A DNA stretch of 64,000 nt from Tridacna crocea (taxonomy: Eukaryota > Mollusca > Bivalvia > Cardiida > Cardiidae): positions 21,849,001 to 21,913,000 of the forward strand of contig OX031058.1 in NCBI GenBank assembly GCA_943736015.1. The letters run 5' to 3'. Shown piece after piece: positions 43,926 to 54,774 of this stretch. The first letter of the stretch is position 1, and each line of letters opens with the position of its first letter. The notes below the pieces were generated by a model. The model searched no databases. It worked only from the letters and a program-made list of their open reading frames with translations, and was not told the DNA's origin. The translations under genes were made by a program, and so were the position numbers.

Positions 43926-46900
43926 GTAAAACATGTCCTATATGACCTGCAATAAATGAAAAAGCGGATTTGGACATTAATGTAAGGTGTTGTCTCAGGT
44001 CAACCTGCACAGTATGCGCAGGCTAGTTGTAATTTTCTATTTTGCGCAAGTCTACTAAAGAACAAAATCTAATGTAGGTCTAAGTTAAGTGATGTCTCGG
44101 ACTAATCATTAGCCTGCGCAAATTGTGCAGACTGATCTGAGACAAAATTTTATGCAAATGTCCAGGAAAAATCATGAGAAAGTGGCTGTTTAGCCAGAGT
44201 TTGGGAAAAGCAAAAAAACATAAATGTGTAGACAAAAAGTTGGCAGGACTTGAACCCATAGCTATAGTCGTTAGTCAGTATCTGTATTGACTGTGATATA
44301 GGAAAAACTACTGTAGTTGTTTGCCGTATTGAAAATAAATTTATTCTTTGTTTTGCTATAAAGACTGTACCATTTCTAAGGGAATACAAAATTTACATTA
44401 AAGCTACAAAAAACTGGGTCTTGTTTTCTTTTTTACAAATTTTCCCAATAAAGTTTTATGTTTATAGCTATCTTTGCATGTAAATGAAAATTAATAATCT
44501 TAATTAATAAACTTACAAAATGAAATCTGATTTAATACTAAACCGCTCCATCCAGACTTTTAACAGCCCTGAGGATGACAGCTCTTGTGCAGTCTGTTAT
44601 CTGTTTCTCTACGTTTTGTTTGATTTTTATCTCATTTTGAAATTGATTTTTCTGCCAGCGACTTTCACATGGACTGACCATACAACAATAAAATGTTATC
44701 CTCTCAATAATTTCCGTACATGTACTTTTAAAAGATAGAATTTAAATTCAAAATTAATGCATTTTAAAACACGATTTGTTTCGTTTTGGTTGCTACTTGG
44801 CCTTTAAGTCTTCACCAGACAGCAAGATGCATTTGCAGATGACAAGTCATACATGGCTGAAAAAATGGAACTTTAATAAGAGTGCAAGACATGGCGGGAA
44901 ATGGAAAAAATGATGTTTACCAGTATTTTTTCCTTTTCCCATAATATTTTCAAAAACCTGTTTTCCTCATAGTTGTGAAACATAGTGTTGCACTGTACTC
45001 TGTATAATCATTGACCAACTATTCTTAGCATAAATGACTTTGAGAAAGATGAATTTGAAAAAAATGAGGGGAAAAAGAGAAAATGCTCAGAACTAGCATT
45101 TTCTCTTTTCCGCCATATTGTTTTTTGAATGGCAGGTTGAATATGAATCTCATCTTTTCAATCACATTTAATCTATTGTCTGCAAAATGTTCTGAATTTG
45201 ATTGAGTCTAAACAAATCTGTTGTGTGGTTGAAAATTTGCTGTTTTATTTTCAGTTAATGAATGTGTTACAGTACTACAGCACAGAGGTGTGTTACAGAC
45301 ATCTGTAGCTGGATATGATGAGCTAATGAGTGATGTAAAGGACCATTTTAGGCTGTTTATTGGGCTGGAGCACCTGCTAAAATGTCCAACAAAATTTGGG
45401 GAACAAACCTTGCACCAGATTGATCCGAATACACAGTCTATGCTTATTCAAAAGTATGTGGTTCTGCCTGATTTTAACTCATTACCAAACAACAATATTT
45501 TAGGCTGGTCAAAGTGGAAAGCATTTGCAGACCACAAAATAAAAGTGACTGAAATTTGAAATTTGTTTTGTGAAGGGTAGAAAACATTGTGGGAAAAGGA
45601 GAAAATGCTGGTTACCAGCATTTTCTCCTTTTCCTACAATGTTTTCTAAAGGCTTCTTTCTTAGGCTCGTCAAAAGAAGGGATTGTGTGGTAGTGGGTTA
45701 AAATAGATATGAGACTTCGTTGTGAAAAGGAGGTTTAATGCATCTGCAAAAATTATCAACACAGGTCAGCACGGGCACTCTGCACAGGCTGATCTTAGTG
45801 GAAACTTTCTACTTTTGATAAATTGCATGTTCAAGGCCCATCCTACCTCAGGATTCAGCTAGCTGTCAAACATAGTGGGTTATTTTGCCCATAATTATTG
45901 CCATGATGCCTTAAACCCCACTTTGTAAAAGCACCAATCATTCACTTAGTGCCATACGAATCTCATGAGTCTCTTGGCTTCTGCTGTAGAAGACACTTGA
46001 AAATGGTATGAGAAAAGGAGCAGTTTTTATCACAAACTTATCCTGTATTTTCTTTAAAGGAAATAGCTTGACATTTTGAGTGGTGAATAAAAGAAATTGT
46101 TATATTCTGACTGTAGAAAAGACAAAGCTATTACATTTTTGAGGCTAGTGGAAAGGTATTGATTTTTGTGCTTGCAGAATCAGACTGCATTTGGTGTGCT
46201 ATTCAATCTTGATCTTTGTTATCTGCTAAGCATATTCTAACCAGCTAACTAACTGGTTACCAGCATTTTCTCCTTTTCCAACAATGTTTTCTATTTCAGG
46301 GCCGTAAAAACAAGGGATTGTTTGGTAAAGGGTTAAGGGTTCATATTTTTTCCATTTTTGTTTTCAGACTTTTCTTATTATATAAAAATACTTAAAAGTA
46401 TACTAAGATACATTTTTTGTGTAAAATTTGTGAACAGATATCTGATACACATGTGAATGTTTTGTTTTAGATATTACCAGTTTGATGATGTTATGATTCG
46501 AGAAATTTTGGGTAAAAAATTGTCAACCAAAAACAGAAACAGCCTGGACGATGTAAATGACAAGACAAGAATAGCATTGAGAAGCTGTCGAAGACAGGTT
46601 TGTTGGCATTGCCTTTCACTTAACCCATTACCACACAATCCCTTTTGACGCCCTTGAGAAAGAAGCCTTTTGAAAACACTGTGGGAAATGGAGAAAATGC
46701 TGGTAACCAGCATTTTCTCCTTTTCCCACAGTGTTTTCTACCCTTCCCAGAACAAATTTCTATTTTTAAGTCACCTTTATTTTGTCGTCTGCAAATGCTT
46801 TCAATTTGGACCAGTCTAAAATTTTCTCGTATGGTAAAGAGTTAATATCCTATACTTTTATGTTTACTAATAATTTGTCAGAGGTCCATCAAGCTGAGTT

Positions 46901-49900
46901 CAGGTCTTTGATAGGTAGTAAGAAATCTTGTTGATGCTGGTCACATAGCTCTGTCTTTTGGCAAGGCCTAGCAATGTCCCAGCCAAGTACCTGTGAAAAT
47001 GAAGAAAGACTTGACTAGGTTAACAGCTGTTATGTGATTTAAAGTACTGTTCAGAATAGTCAATAACCCTCTGACAATGAAATAAACAAAAAATTGTGGA
47101 TTAGCCATAGAATTATTGTAGTATACTCATATGATAGATTACAATAACATCTTCCATGGTGCTTTGGTGTAGATGATTGCTGTTACAGGAGACCACTCCC
47201 TCATACATGGCCTCGTCCCGATTTAAATACAATACCTAACAACTGCATTAGGGAGATATCTCTTTAGCTCAGTGGTTATGGTATTGGTCTTTTAACTCTT
47301 TACCAAACGTCAAAACTTCAGACTGGTCTAAATTGAAAGTACAAAATAAAGGTAACCCAAAAATTTAAATTTGTTTCCAGCAGGTAGAAAACATTGTGGG
47401 AAAAGGGGAAAATGCTGGTTATCAGCATTTTCTCCTTTTCCCACAATGTTTTCTAAAGGCCTCTTTAACAGGGTCATTAAAAGTCGGGATTGTGTGGTAA
47501 AGGGCTAAACCTCGAAAAACGAGGATATTTGTCCACCATGGGTTCAAATCCCGCCCGATGGGGTTTGTATTTCTGCCATGAATTTGTTTTTATGTTCGTA
47601 AGATTTCTAACAAAAATACAGGTGGTATCATCATACTGTGAATTGTTCACCCACATAGTGTCATAGCCTAGTAAGTGACATGGATGGCTTGAAACCAGGG
47701 AATAGCTGGTTCCAAACCCAGCTAGGCCAGTTTCTTTCAGAGGATTGATGATAGTTTATTTCTCTCCTACCACTGATCATTGTTTCAAATATGTTTATGT
47801 GGAAAAGCAGCCAGTGGCTTTGGAAGAATATTGTAGAGCACTCAGTGCTTGTAAAAGAAAGCTCAAGGAAAGGCTGGCACTGGCGGCCACAGTATACATG
47901 TACATGTAATTGAAATAATATTTAAAGCTTTACTCCATAGATACTCGTTTCTATGCATTGCTTGTAGGAGCCTTTGGAAAACATTGTGGCAAAAGGTGAA
48001 ATTGCTCGTGACGAGCAATTTCACCTTTTGTCACAATGTTTTCTATGTTATCAAAAAGTGTCATATACACATAAGAGACAGCTTCATCCTTCCCATTATT
48101 TAGGGTCAATTAGAGATAACAAAGAAATACCTTATGGGGTAAAGGGTTAAAACATTACAAAAAAATCAGAAGTAACTTAGAAAAAAACCAGTGTTTTTAA
48201 TATCACTGTTTAATTGTTTACAGGAAGAAAAACATCAATACATTTACAAAATGAAAAGTAGAATACCCAGTGCATTTGGACCCCTGCTGAAAAATCACAC
48301 AAAGAAAAATTGTATACTTTTATGGCTGAACATCACATTACTTATTGTTATTGCAGGAATACTGGTGGTTGCTTAGGAGCTGAAATTAGCTTGCAAATCA
48401 TTAATTAGGGATTTTATTGAATTTTTCATCAACCAAAAGAATGCTATGCACAGTTTCTGTTGCTTTTATTGAACGATGTTCAATATAGTCAGAATATACA
48501 GAATGTGTCTTGGATCTACGTTGTTCACTACTTCGTAGCATATTTTGGCAAAAACAGTCTTTTAAAAATAGTAATACATTGATTACATGCATTTGTTGAT
48601 TCATTTCAGTTTGACAATGTTAAAAGGGTATTTAAGACTGTTGAGGAGATGCCAGGATCTCTGGAAAAGAACATTCAGACTCACTACTTATTGTCTGATG
48701 ATCTTTCCAGGTAAGCTTTGTACTGTTCATGCTATGGTTGGTTGGTTTAACGCCACTTTAACAGCTAAGGTCATATCATGGTGGTCGGTGACGCACATGT
48801 GTTTCCTGGCTTTCTCACCAGTACTAACACTACTTTCTTTCCAAAGCCACCGGCTACTTTTCTCACATGCTTCAGCAGAGGTGAGAGGCGAAAATATGCC
48901 GGAAAGAAAGTTCGCCTCAACTGGGTATCTAACTCACAACCACCAGGTCATGAGTCCGACACACTCACCACTGAGCCACTGGGGCAGGCATTCATGCTAT
49001 AATGACTGTATTTGTTTGTTTATCTGTTTGATAAAGGGTTACACCTGTCGAATTGAATCAGGTTTATGTTTGAAGGGTTTGATAAGCTAGATTATCCCAT
49101 GTGCCCTTAATGTTGTACAAGAATTAATAGACAATGGTGGTAAAGCTTTGCTACATAGACTATTTTTTTCCTAAAGCAAATAATCCTGACAACCATTTTT
49201 CGTTTTCAGTTTTCATGTCACATATTATGTTGTTGTCTTCAAAATATGCTTTCAATTTAGACAAGTCCAAAATTTTTATTTAACTCTTTACCACACAATC
49301 ATGACTATTACCCCTGTATAAGAAGCCTTTTGAAACCATTGTTGGAAAAGGAGAAAATGCCGGTAACCAGTGTTTTCTTCTCTATCCAAAACAAAAATCA
49401 TTATTTCAGTCACATTTGATTTCTTGTCTGCAAATCCTTTTCAGTTTCGACCAGTCTATTTTCTTGTGTGGTAAAGACTTACATAAAGAGTACATGTTCT
49501 TCCATGTTTTATGTTGTAGGAAGTATGCAGCGATAGTATTTATGGCCAACCATAGGTTTGAAACAGGAAAAAAGAAGTTGAACCACTTAACTTTTGATGA
49601 TTTTATGTTTTGTGCAGTACTCATGATTGCAAACTGGTCCTACAGTGCAGTTGGTATGTATCAAGCTTCCAAACCTTCTTTGGTTTCAAGTGAATAAAGA
49701 CGGCAAAAACACATCAGCCATTCTCAGCGAAAAAGCGATTCGATACATTTGCAAAAATTATTTACTCATGTCAGCCTGCACATGCTGATGAGCAAAAACT
49801 TTTAACTATGTGTATGTTTTCAGCATGTGCAAGGACCATTCTATTCATGATTCAGTCTTGATAAAATGGATTTGATTAATCCATGATTATGTGATTACTG

Positions 49901-52900
49901 TGTGGTATCATCCATCATAGTGATGCATTACCCCACGTTTTCCCAGATTGGAGCTTAAATGTATTTGACTGCCTGTTATGGCCTGATAAAAGGAGTTTTT
50001 TTGTTGTTCTTTTGACTTCTATTTTGATATATATCTAGACAAGAAGATAGCAAAAATTACCTTCCTTGGCATATAGTACAAGAAGATATCAAAAACTATC
50101 CTCCTTGGCATTCAGTACAAAAAAAGTTACTGATCACTACTTTCCTCGGCATACACATGTAGTGCAAGAAGATGTCAATGACAACCCTCGTTGGCATTCA
50201 GGACAAAAACAGATAGGGATTGGCATATAGTGCAAGAAGATAGTGATCAGTACCTTCCTTGGCATATAGTACAAGAAAATATTTAGTTACTACCATCCTT
50301 GGCATTCAGTACAAGAAGATAGCGATAAATACCTTCCTTTACATACAGTACAAGAAGATATTAATAACTTCCCTCCTTGGCATTCAGTACAAGAAGATAG
50401 CGATCACTAACGTCCTTGGCATTCAGTACAAAAAAAGATGGTGATTGCTAGCTCCCTTGACATTCAGTCCTAAGAAGCTTGGGTCGGAGAGAACATGGTC
50501 TATCATTTGTGGTGTAATGTGGTTGTTTATAATTACATAAGCAGAGTATCCTCTATCCCCTAAAGTGTTTCGCAGAAAATGTATACAAAGATCAGCCAGA
50601 ATACGAATATAACAGGAAATATGTATTAACTTCGTACAAAACAATTTCATATTTTAACAACACTAAAGCGGAAGACTATGCTGGTTACCTCTTTTTCCCC
50701 ATAACATTTCTTTCCTTTCAAAGACAAATCACATAACTTGAGCCATGTATTTTTGGTTACATATAAAAAGCTTTAAATTTCGACAAGTCTAAGAATTGTT
50801 TACTTGGTAGGATGATCATCTTAAAGATGAATGAAAAGCTATGCATAAAAAGGTTCTTGCATAATACAGATAGATTTCTTCCTTTTATTCAAATCTTGAA
50901 ATTTAAACACTGTGACAGATAAGTATGTATTTTTATTGCAGAGTGTGATGACCACGAGGACATGGATGTAGATTTAGACAGGACTTTCTTACAGGATCTC
51001 CGAGATCTAAAACAAATCATGGACCGAGATTGTTTAGATGAGCATAAAATGTAGGTATTATGGTATGGCAATACTTGCCCATATTTCAGAATACCAGTTA
51101 ACCTTCACTCATAAACCCAAGTTGAGGAATCCTGAGGGAGAAGCCTTTGAAAAATTGTGGAAAGAGAGAATTGTTTACTCTTTCGAGGATAAATCTTCTA
51201 AATAGCTATGGTTTGCAAATTCTACTGATACGAACCAGTGTAACACTTTGTTTAGTAAACAGTTTAATTCTGAATCCAAAAAACAAGCTTGTTAATTAGG
51301 AGAGACAGACAGCCAAAATGTCTTGGAAATAATAACAAGAAAGGAGTGTAGCAATATTGGTGAACACAGCTCTGGATTTCTTTGTGCCATCAATTAGATA
51401 GCATTTTGAAAAAGAAGAAACTAGCTTATTACAGGGATGTTAATCCAGAATGAAAGATGGAATGATGTAACCTAATGATAATTCTTTTATGAATTACAGG
51501 TATGTGCTGAATAACTTAAAAAGCAGTTTAAGTAAAAAAAAGCAGAATGAAGTTGAAGATAGTTTTAAGGTAATTTTCTGTTTCTATCTTGAGGCTTACT
51601 TCTTGGCAGGTTTCACAACTCTTTTGAATATTTTTACCATGGCATCATTATCACTTTGAGCATCACAGTCAAATGTTAAAGCCTTTGCAGACAGCCTAGA
51701 TAAAGATCCAACTGCACAGAATGGGCAATGTGTTCTTGGATCTACTGTGTCTGTATCTTTCCTAAATTGTAAAATGGTCCAAAAGCCATAAGTTAAGTCT
51801 GTTTATTTAGAATTTGAAAAGCTACTGATATACATCTATAGACTTATTTCTACATATCGAAAAACAGTAACATAGGCCTAAAAATCTTGTTTAATGAAAA
51901 ATGGGGAAAAAAACTCATTGTACCCATTTCGTTGGATCCTCTTATATGTATAAATATTTAGATATATCTGCCAAAAATAATCTGTGAAAGTATTTGTCTG
52001 ATTAGGAAAGTTATCAGCTATATATGCGGCAGTATTTTCTAGACACTTGGGTTTCCAAAATTGCAGTATGGATATCTATCTTCTTTCTTTTGTCGGTCTT
52101 GAGTTTTGAGTTGTGGTCAAGTTCATACACTACTTGCAGAATGCAGAGTAAAGTGTAGATGTATGTTCATGGATACTGTAGTTGGCCTTGCAGCTAGTTC
52201 ACTTTTGTATGCAGTCCTTGAGTTTTCTTCAAGAATGAAGAAGCATACTAGAATTTTACTCTTGTTCCAGGTCTTTTCAAAATCCATTGTTAATATTGCA
52301 TATGGTTTGAACCACAGTAAAGAAGCTAAAAACTTTTTTATAGATGTCACAGAAAAGGTGAGTGTATCCTCAACACAATATGAACTCTAGTTGTATTTTA
52401 ATGATGTTCTAGATCAAGTTCACACTTAGTGAAGCATGCAGTTTCCAATTATGTATGCATTAACAGAGGCCATTTGATTCTAAATTACACCCAAAAAGTT
52501 CATCTATTTACGGTCAAAAGTGTATGTCAATTTTTTTTAAACCCTTTACCATACAATTCCGACTTTTAATGACCCTAAGATAGAAGCATTTTGAAAACAT
52601 TGTGGGAAAAGGAGAAAATGCTGGTGACCAGCATTTTCTCCGTTTCCCACAATGTTTACTACCCTGCTAGAAACAAATTTTAATTTTTGAGTTATCTTTA
52701 TTTTGTTGTGTGTAAGTGCTTTCAATTTGGAACAGCCTAAAATTCAGTTGTTTGGTAAAGAAGTAAAGGTTTTTAACATCTCATTCTTCCACTGCCAAAT
52801 ACATGTAGATGAATTACACTTTTTCAGTGACAAAAGGTAAAGTTTCACTGCAAGATGAAGAGACAGTTTAGCCATAATCTAAAAAGTTAAGTTGCCCACA

Positions 52901-54020
52901 GTGTGGACTAGTGATCAAATTGCACATTCTGTGCTGTCTGATCTTGCTTTTCACTGTCTACAAAAGTTTCTTGTATTATCAATGGTAAGGAAAGATTAAT
53001 AATGTCACTTTTTTATCAGGATGCTGTACTTAATTTTGTGTTAAGAACACATTATTACATGTACTTATAAAATAAAAAAAAAAAAGATGGACAATGATGA
53101 CCCAAGTTCGGACTACTTATATATGATAGGGATTTGATGCAAAACATTATAAAATGAAAAAGTTGAGTCTGTTTCACAGTTGGAAAAGTCGATTATCTTC
53201 AATTAGTATTATAGAATTTGTTATCTTTCTGTCTTATTTCAGGTTATTGAACCATGTATGACAAATAACTGGACGTTTGATGAGATGACCACTTACCTCA
53301 ATGTTTATAAAGAGTCAGGAATGCGTCTGTCTGTATTTAGGTAAAGTGCTATTTATTTAGCTGTTATTTATTTGCTGTCATTATTGTTGTCTGTGGTATT
53401 TGTTGTTGATGATGATTATAACTATAATCAGGATAATGCTGAAAACAATGAATTCTTACCTCTCTACCAGACTACAAAAGTTTGGACTGATTCATGTTGA
53501 AGGCATTTACAGATGACAGATAAAGAATGCTTTAATTTTTTTTTCTTTTAATTTCTTTTGTTACAAGTTAGAATAAATTGTAGGAAAAGGAGAAAATGCT
53601 TGTTACCATAAGAAAAGTTGTTGTAGCTGGTTATATTTAGTCCTGTGACATGTACAAAAAAATTACCAAAAGCAAAAGGTTTCAGCCCAAACCAGCCTGG
53701 GTGGACTGTGCAGGCTGAATTGGGTTGATACTTTTTTGTAGATGCACTAAGCCCCTTTTCACAAAGCATGGCTTACATATACATGATGATGAGACAGTAA
53801 GCTGTCAGTGTGATATAATTTTACCTGAAATTCTGTTGATGGTGGCCTAGAGCACTTTTCATATGGAGAAAGACAATTTGAAAGTATATACATGTATACG
53901 GAGAGAAAAATAACCAACCACCAACTTTTCCTTTTCAGAAGTAACCCAGATCTTGGGACAGTGTGGGAGCGCTACATGAATACATTTACACAGTGTGCAA
54001 TGAAGATGTATCATTCCTGA
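43844..54020 (+). CDS. FIBP: Acidic FGF intracellular-binding protein (complete)
   Basis: FIBP binds internalised FGF1 and is linked to mitogenic signalling and growth control; it is cytosolic, nuclear or peripheral at membranes and has no catalytic activity. Ten coding exons: 43844-43925, 45255-45453, 46471-46597, 48610-48710, 49520-49653, 50942-51050, 51500-51569, 52271-52357, 53243-53340, 53939-54020. Every junction is GT-AG with matching phase. The sum is 1,089 nt, or 362 residues plus TGA, against about 357-364 in vertebrates. Visible in order: [83 protein letters not shown], an acidic stretch ([11 protein letters not shown]), [19 protein letters not shown] and the C-terminal [13 protein letters not shown]. 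These match FIBP from memory over the full length. No signal peptide or membrane segment. Six or more palindromic MITEs, two SINEs and a minisatellite lie in its introns. Confidence 0.97.
43939..44176. mobile_element. TATGACCTGCAA MITE
   Basis: Opens TATATGACCTGCAATAAATG and closes near AAAATCATGA; inside are CCTGCACAGTATGCGCAGG and AGCCTGCGCAAATTGTGCAG half-hairpins. Starts 13 bp after the donor of FIBP coding exon 1. Confidence 0.55.
44804..45000 (-). mobile_element. Palindromic MITE, old copy
   Basis: TTTAAGTCTTCACCAGACAG, CATTTGCAGATGACAAG, CAGTATTTTTTCCTTTTCCC. FIBP intron 1. Confidence 0.65.
45030..45228 (+). mobile_element. Palindromic MITE, diverged
   Basis: GGGGAAAAAGAGAAAATGCT then AACTAGCATTTTCTCTTTTC; ends 27 bp before FIBP exon 2. 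Confidence 0.75.
45255..45453 (+). CDS. FIBP: FIBP coding exon 2
   Basis: Residues 28-94 ([20 protein letters not shown] ... MLIQ). Acceptor ATTTTCAG, donor CAAAA/GTATGT. MITE copies end about 27 bp before it and start 20 bp after it. Confidence 0.95.
45474..45701 (-). mobile_element. Palindromic TTAA MITE, full
   Basis: Both TTAA kept; core GCTGGTTACCAGC. Starts 20 bp after the FIBP exon 2 donor. Confidence 0.93.
45712..45840 (-). repeat. CAGCCT...AGGCTG hairpin repeat, partial
   Basis: Reverse orientation: AGGAGGTTTAATGCATCTGC, CACAGGTCAGCACGGG, CTGCACAGGCTGATC. FIBP intron 2. Confidence 0.4.
46250..46337 (-). mobile_element. Palindromic MITE, half
   Basis: Starts CTGGTTACCAGC at the centre; ends TTTGGTAAAGGGTTAA. 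Confidence 0.8.
46471..46597 (+). CDS. FIBP: FIBP coding exon 3
   Basis: Residues 94-136, [18 protein letters not shown] ... RSCRRQ. Acceptor TGTTTTAG, donor GACAG/GTTTGT. A MITE starts 22 bp after the donor. Confidence 0.96.
46620..46845 (+). mobile_element. Palindromic TTAA MITE, full
   Basis: Both TTAA kept; 22 bp after the FIBP exon 3 donor. Core with a GGGAAATGG/CCTTTTCCC mismatch. Confidence 0.93.
47245..47570 (+). mobile_element. tRNA-like SINE head split by a MITE
   Basis: Box A TTTAGCTCAGTGGTTATGG lies before, and box B ATGGGTTCAAATCCCGCCC after, a palindromic MITE inserted at TTAA/CTAA (47292-47508). Confidence 0.6.
47292..47508 (-). mobile_element. Palindromic TTAA MITE, full
   Basis: TTAACTCTTTACCAAACGTC to GGTAAAGGGCTAA; splits a SINE head, so it is the younger of the two. 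Confidence 0.9.
47640..47935 (+). mobile_element. SINE, decayed head
   Basis: TTCTTTCAGAGGATTGATGA, TATGTGGAAAAGCAGCCAGT, GGAAAGGCTGGCACTGGCGG. FIBP intron 3. Confidence 0.6.
47922..48150 (+). mobile_element. Palindromic TTAA MITE, subfamily C, full (229 bp)
   Basis: Core of 33-bp arms around GCTCGTGACGAGC with one mismatch; right arm as in 37595-37807. Confidence 0.9.
48610..48710 (+). CDS. FIBP: FIBP coding exon 4
   Basis: Residues 137-170, [20 protein letters not shown] and on. Acceptor CATTTCAG, donor TCCAG/GTAAGC. Joins directly to the RSCRRQ of exon 3, as in the family. Confidence 0.96.
48733..48998 (-). mobile_element. tRNA-headed SINE
   Basis: Reverse strand GCCCCAGTGGCTCAGTGGTG ... 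GGTTGTGAGTTAGATACCC head; body GGTTGGTTTAACGCCACT at the far end. FIBP intron 4. Confidence 0.7.
49280..49482 (+). mobile_element. Palindromic TTAA MITE, shortened core
   Basis: TTAACTCTTTACCACACAAT; right core arm cut short. A further right-arm fragment precedes it (49175-49279). FIBP intron 4. Confidence 0.8.
49520..49653 (+). CDS. FIBP: FIBP coding exon 5
   Basis: Residues 170-215, [20 protein letters not shown] ... WSYSAV. Acceptor TGTTGTAG, donor GTTG/GTATGT. Confidence 0.97.
50038..50465 (+). repeat. Minisatellite in FIBP intron 5
   Basis: About nine units of 40-48 bp: AGTACAAGAAGATAGCGATC and ACTACCTTCCTTGGCATTC-type words alternate with CATATAGTACAAGAAGAT. Confidence 0.85.
50640..50815 (+). 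mobile_element. Palindromic MITE, old copy
   Basis: ATGCTGGTTACC, TTTTTCCCCATAACATTTC, TTTCGACAAGTCTAAGAATT. Confidence 0.5.
50942..51050 (+). CDS. FIBP: FIBP coding exon 6
   Basis: Residues 215-251, acidic [20 protein letters not shown] and on. Acceptor TATTGCAG, donor AAAAT/GTAGGT. A donor 4 bp later would include an in-frame TAG, so 51050 was chosen. Confidence 0.94.
51098..51275 (+). mobile_element. Palindromic MITE, old copy
   Basis: GAGGGAGAAGCCTTTGAAAA and TTGTTTAGTAAACAGTTTAA; core mostly lost. Confidence 0.5.
51500..51569 (+). CDS. FIBP: FIBP coding exon 7
   Basis: Residues 251-274, [20 protein letters not shown]. Acceptor AATTACAG, donor TTAAG/GTAATT. Confidence 0.93.
51683..51760. 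repeat. GATCAGACTGCACA hairpin, diverged
   Basis: TTTGCAGACAGCCTAGATAA ... CTGCACAGAATGGGCAATGT in FIBP intron 7. Confidence 0.4.
52271..52357 (+). CDS. FIBP: FIBP coding exon 8
   Basis: Residues 275-303, [20 protein letters not shown] and on. Acceptor TGTTCCAG, donor AAAAG/GTGAGT. The frame stays open upstream of the acceptor, but earlier acceptors give stops in the correct phase. Confidence 0.94.
52537..52766 (+). mobile_element. Palindromic TTAA MITE, full
   Basis: TTAAACCCTTTACCATACAA; core GCTGGTGACCAGC. FIBP intron 8. Confidence 0.9.
52900..52965. repeat. GATCAGACTGCACA hairpin, diverged
   Basis: AGTGATCAAATTGCACATTC then TGCTGTCTGATCTTGC in FIBP intron 8. Confidence 0.4.
53243..53340 (+). 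CDS. FIBP: FIBP coding exon 9
   Basis: Residues 304-336, [20 protein letters not shown] and on. Acceptor CTTATTTCAG, donor TTTAG/GTAAAG. Confidence 0.96.
53457..53608 (-). mobile_element. Palindromic MITE, half
   Basis: Long arm plus AGGAAAAGGAGAAAATGCTT; cut at the centre. FIBP intron 9. Confidence 0.7.
53640..53775 (+). repeat. CAGCCT...AGGCTG hairpin repeat
   Basis: AACCAGCCTGGGTGGACTGT then GCAGGCTGAATTGGGTTGAT, TGTAGATGCACTAAGCCCC and CAAAGCATGGCTT; relatives at 3950-4080 and 58198-58310. Confidence 0.5.
53939..54020 (+). CDS. FIBP: FIBP coding exon 10 (terminal)
   Basis: Residues 336-362 then TGA; contains [16 protein letters not shown] and ends MKMYHS. Acceptor CCTTTTCAG. No AATAAA close by: the nearest are one inside a MITE near 55731 and one at 56400-56405. 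Confidence 0.96.
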
Positions 54021-54198
54021 TTATGTACAGAGACTTTTGTCATGTCAGTCACTGTTTGGATGTTTTAGAGTAGAAAATATATGTTTTGTTATGCAGTTGC
54101 TATTTGCTCACTCTCTGAATATCTGAATAACACATGCCATAGAAAGGTTCTAGTCATAGTTATGTGGGTTGTGCTGCAGGTTGTCTTGGAAATCTAGA

Positions 54199-54425
54199 AA
54201 ACCCATTACCAAATACATGTAATGCTGAGTTTTGATGGCCTTTGAAAAGAAGGCATTTGGAAATACTGTAAGAAATGAAGAAAATGCTGGTAGCCTGTAT
54301 TTTTTTCTTTTCCAAAAGTGTTTTCTACCCATATACATTCAAGTCCTACTCTCTTTGCCTTATCTAATTTGTTGGCTGCAAATATACTCAAATTGGATTA
54401 GTGAACAATATTTCTATCTGTCTGC
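54199..54425 (+). mobile_element. Palindromic MITE, diverged
   Basis: CCCATTACCAAATACATG, ATGCTGGTAGCCTG, TTTGTTGGCTGCAAATATAC. Confidence 0.6.
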
Positions 54426-54518
54426 ATTATGTTCACTATTTACCATTTCAGAAGTATTTACAGACAATATCTCAGCCTGTTAAAATTCAGGATTGTGTGG
54501 TAAAGAATTACAGGGAGC

Positions 54519-54731
54519 TTAACTCGTTACCAAATGACAAATGTTTGGACAGGTCCAAATTGAAAAAGATTTGCAGTCGACAGATTAAATGTTACTGGAA
54601 TGATGGTTTTTGTTTTGGATGGGGGCAGAAAAAGTGGTGGGAAAAGGATAAAATGCTGGTCACCAGCATTTTCTTCTTTTCCCATAACGTTTTCAAAAGC
54701 CTTCTCCTTCTCGGGATTGTAGGGTAAAGGG
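54519..54731 (-). mobile_element. Palindromic TTAA MITE, near full
   Basis: TTAACTCGTTACCAAATGAC; core GCTGGTCACCAGC; right arm shortened. Confidence 0.8.
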
Positions 54732-54774
54732 TGGATTGAAGGGAGTTTTTGAACCAAAATTTAGACTTATCTAC

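Noticed and set aside
48224-48376. Possible extra FIBP exon with a hydrophobic tail ([17 protein letters not shown])
   Set aside because: FIBP exon 3 (RSCRRQ) must join directly to FDNVKRVF of exon 4 as in the family; this stretch has no donor in phase and runs into a stop.
48587-49090. 167-codon ORF over FIBP exon 4
   Set aside because: Wrong frame for FIBP, then runs through intron and a SINE.
52106-52270. 5' extension of FIBP exon 8
   Set aside because: Open frame exists, but no acceptor there keeps phase with exon 7 without a stop; 52271 fits the family.
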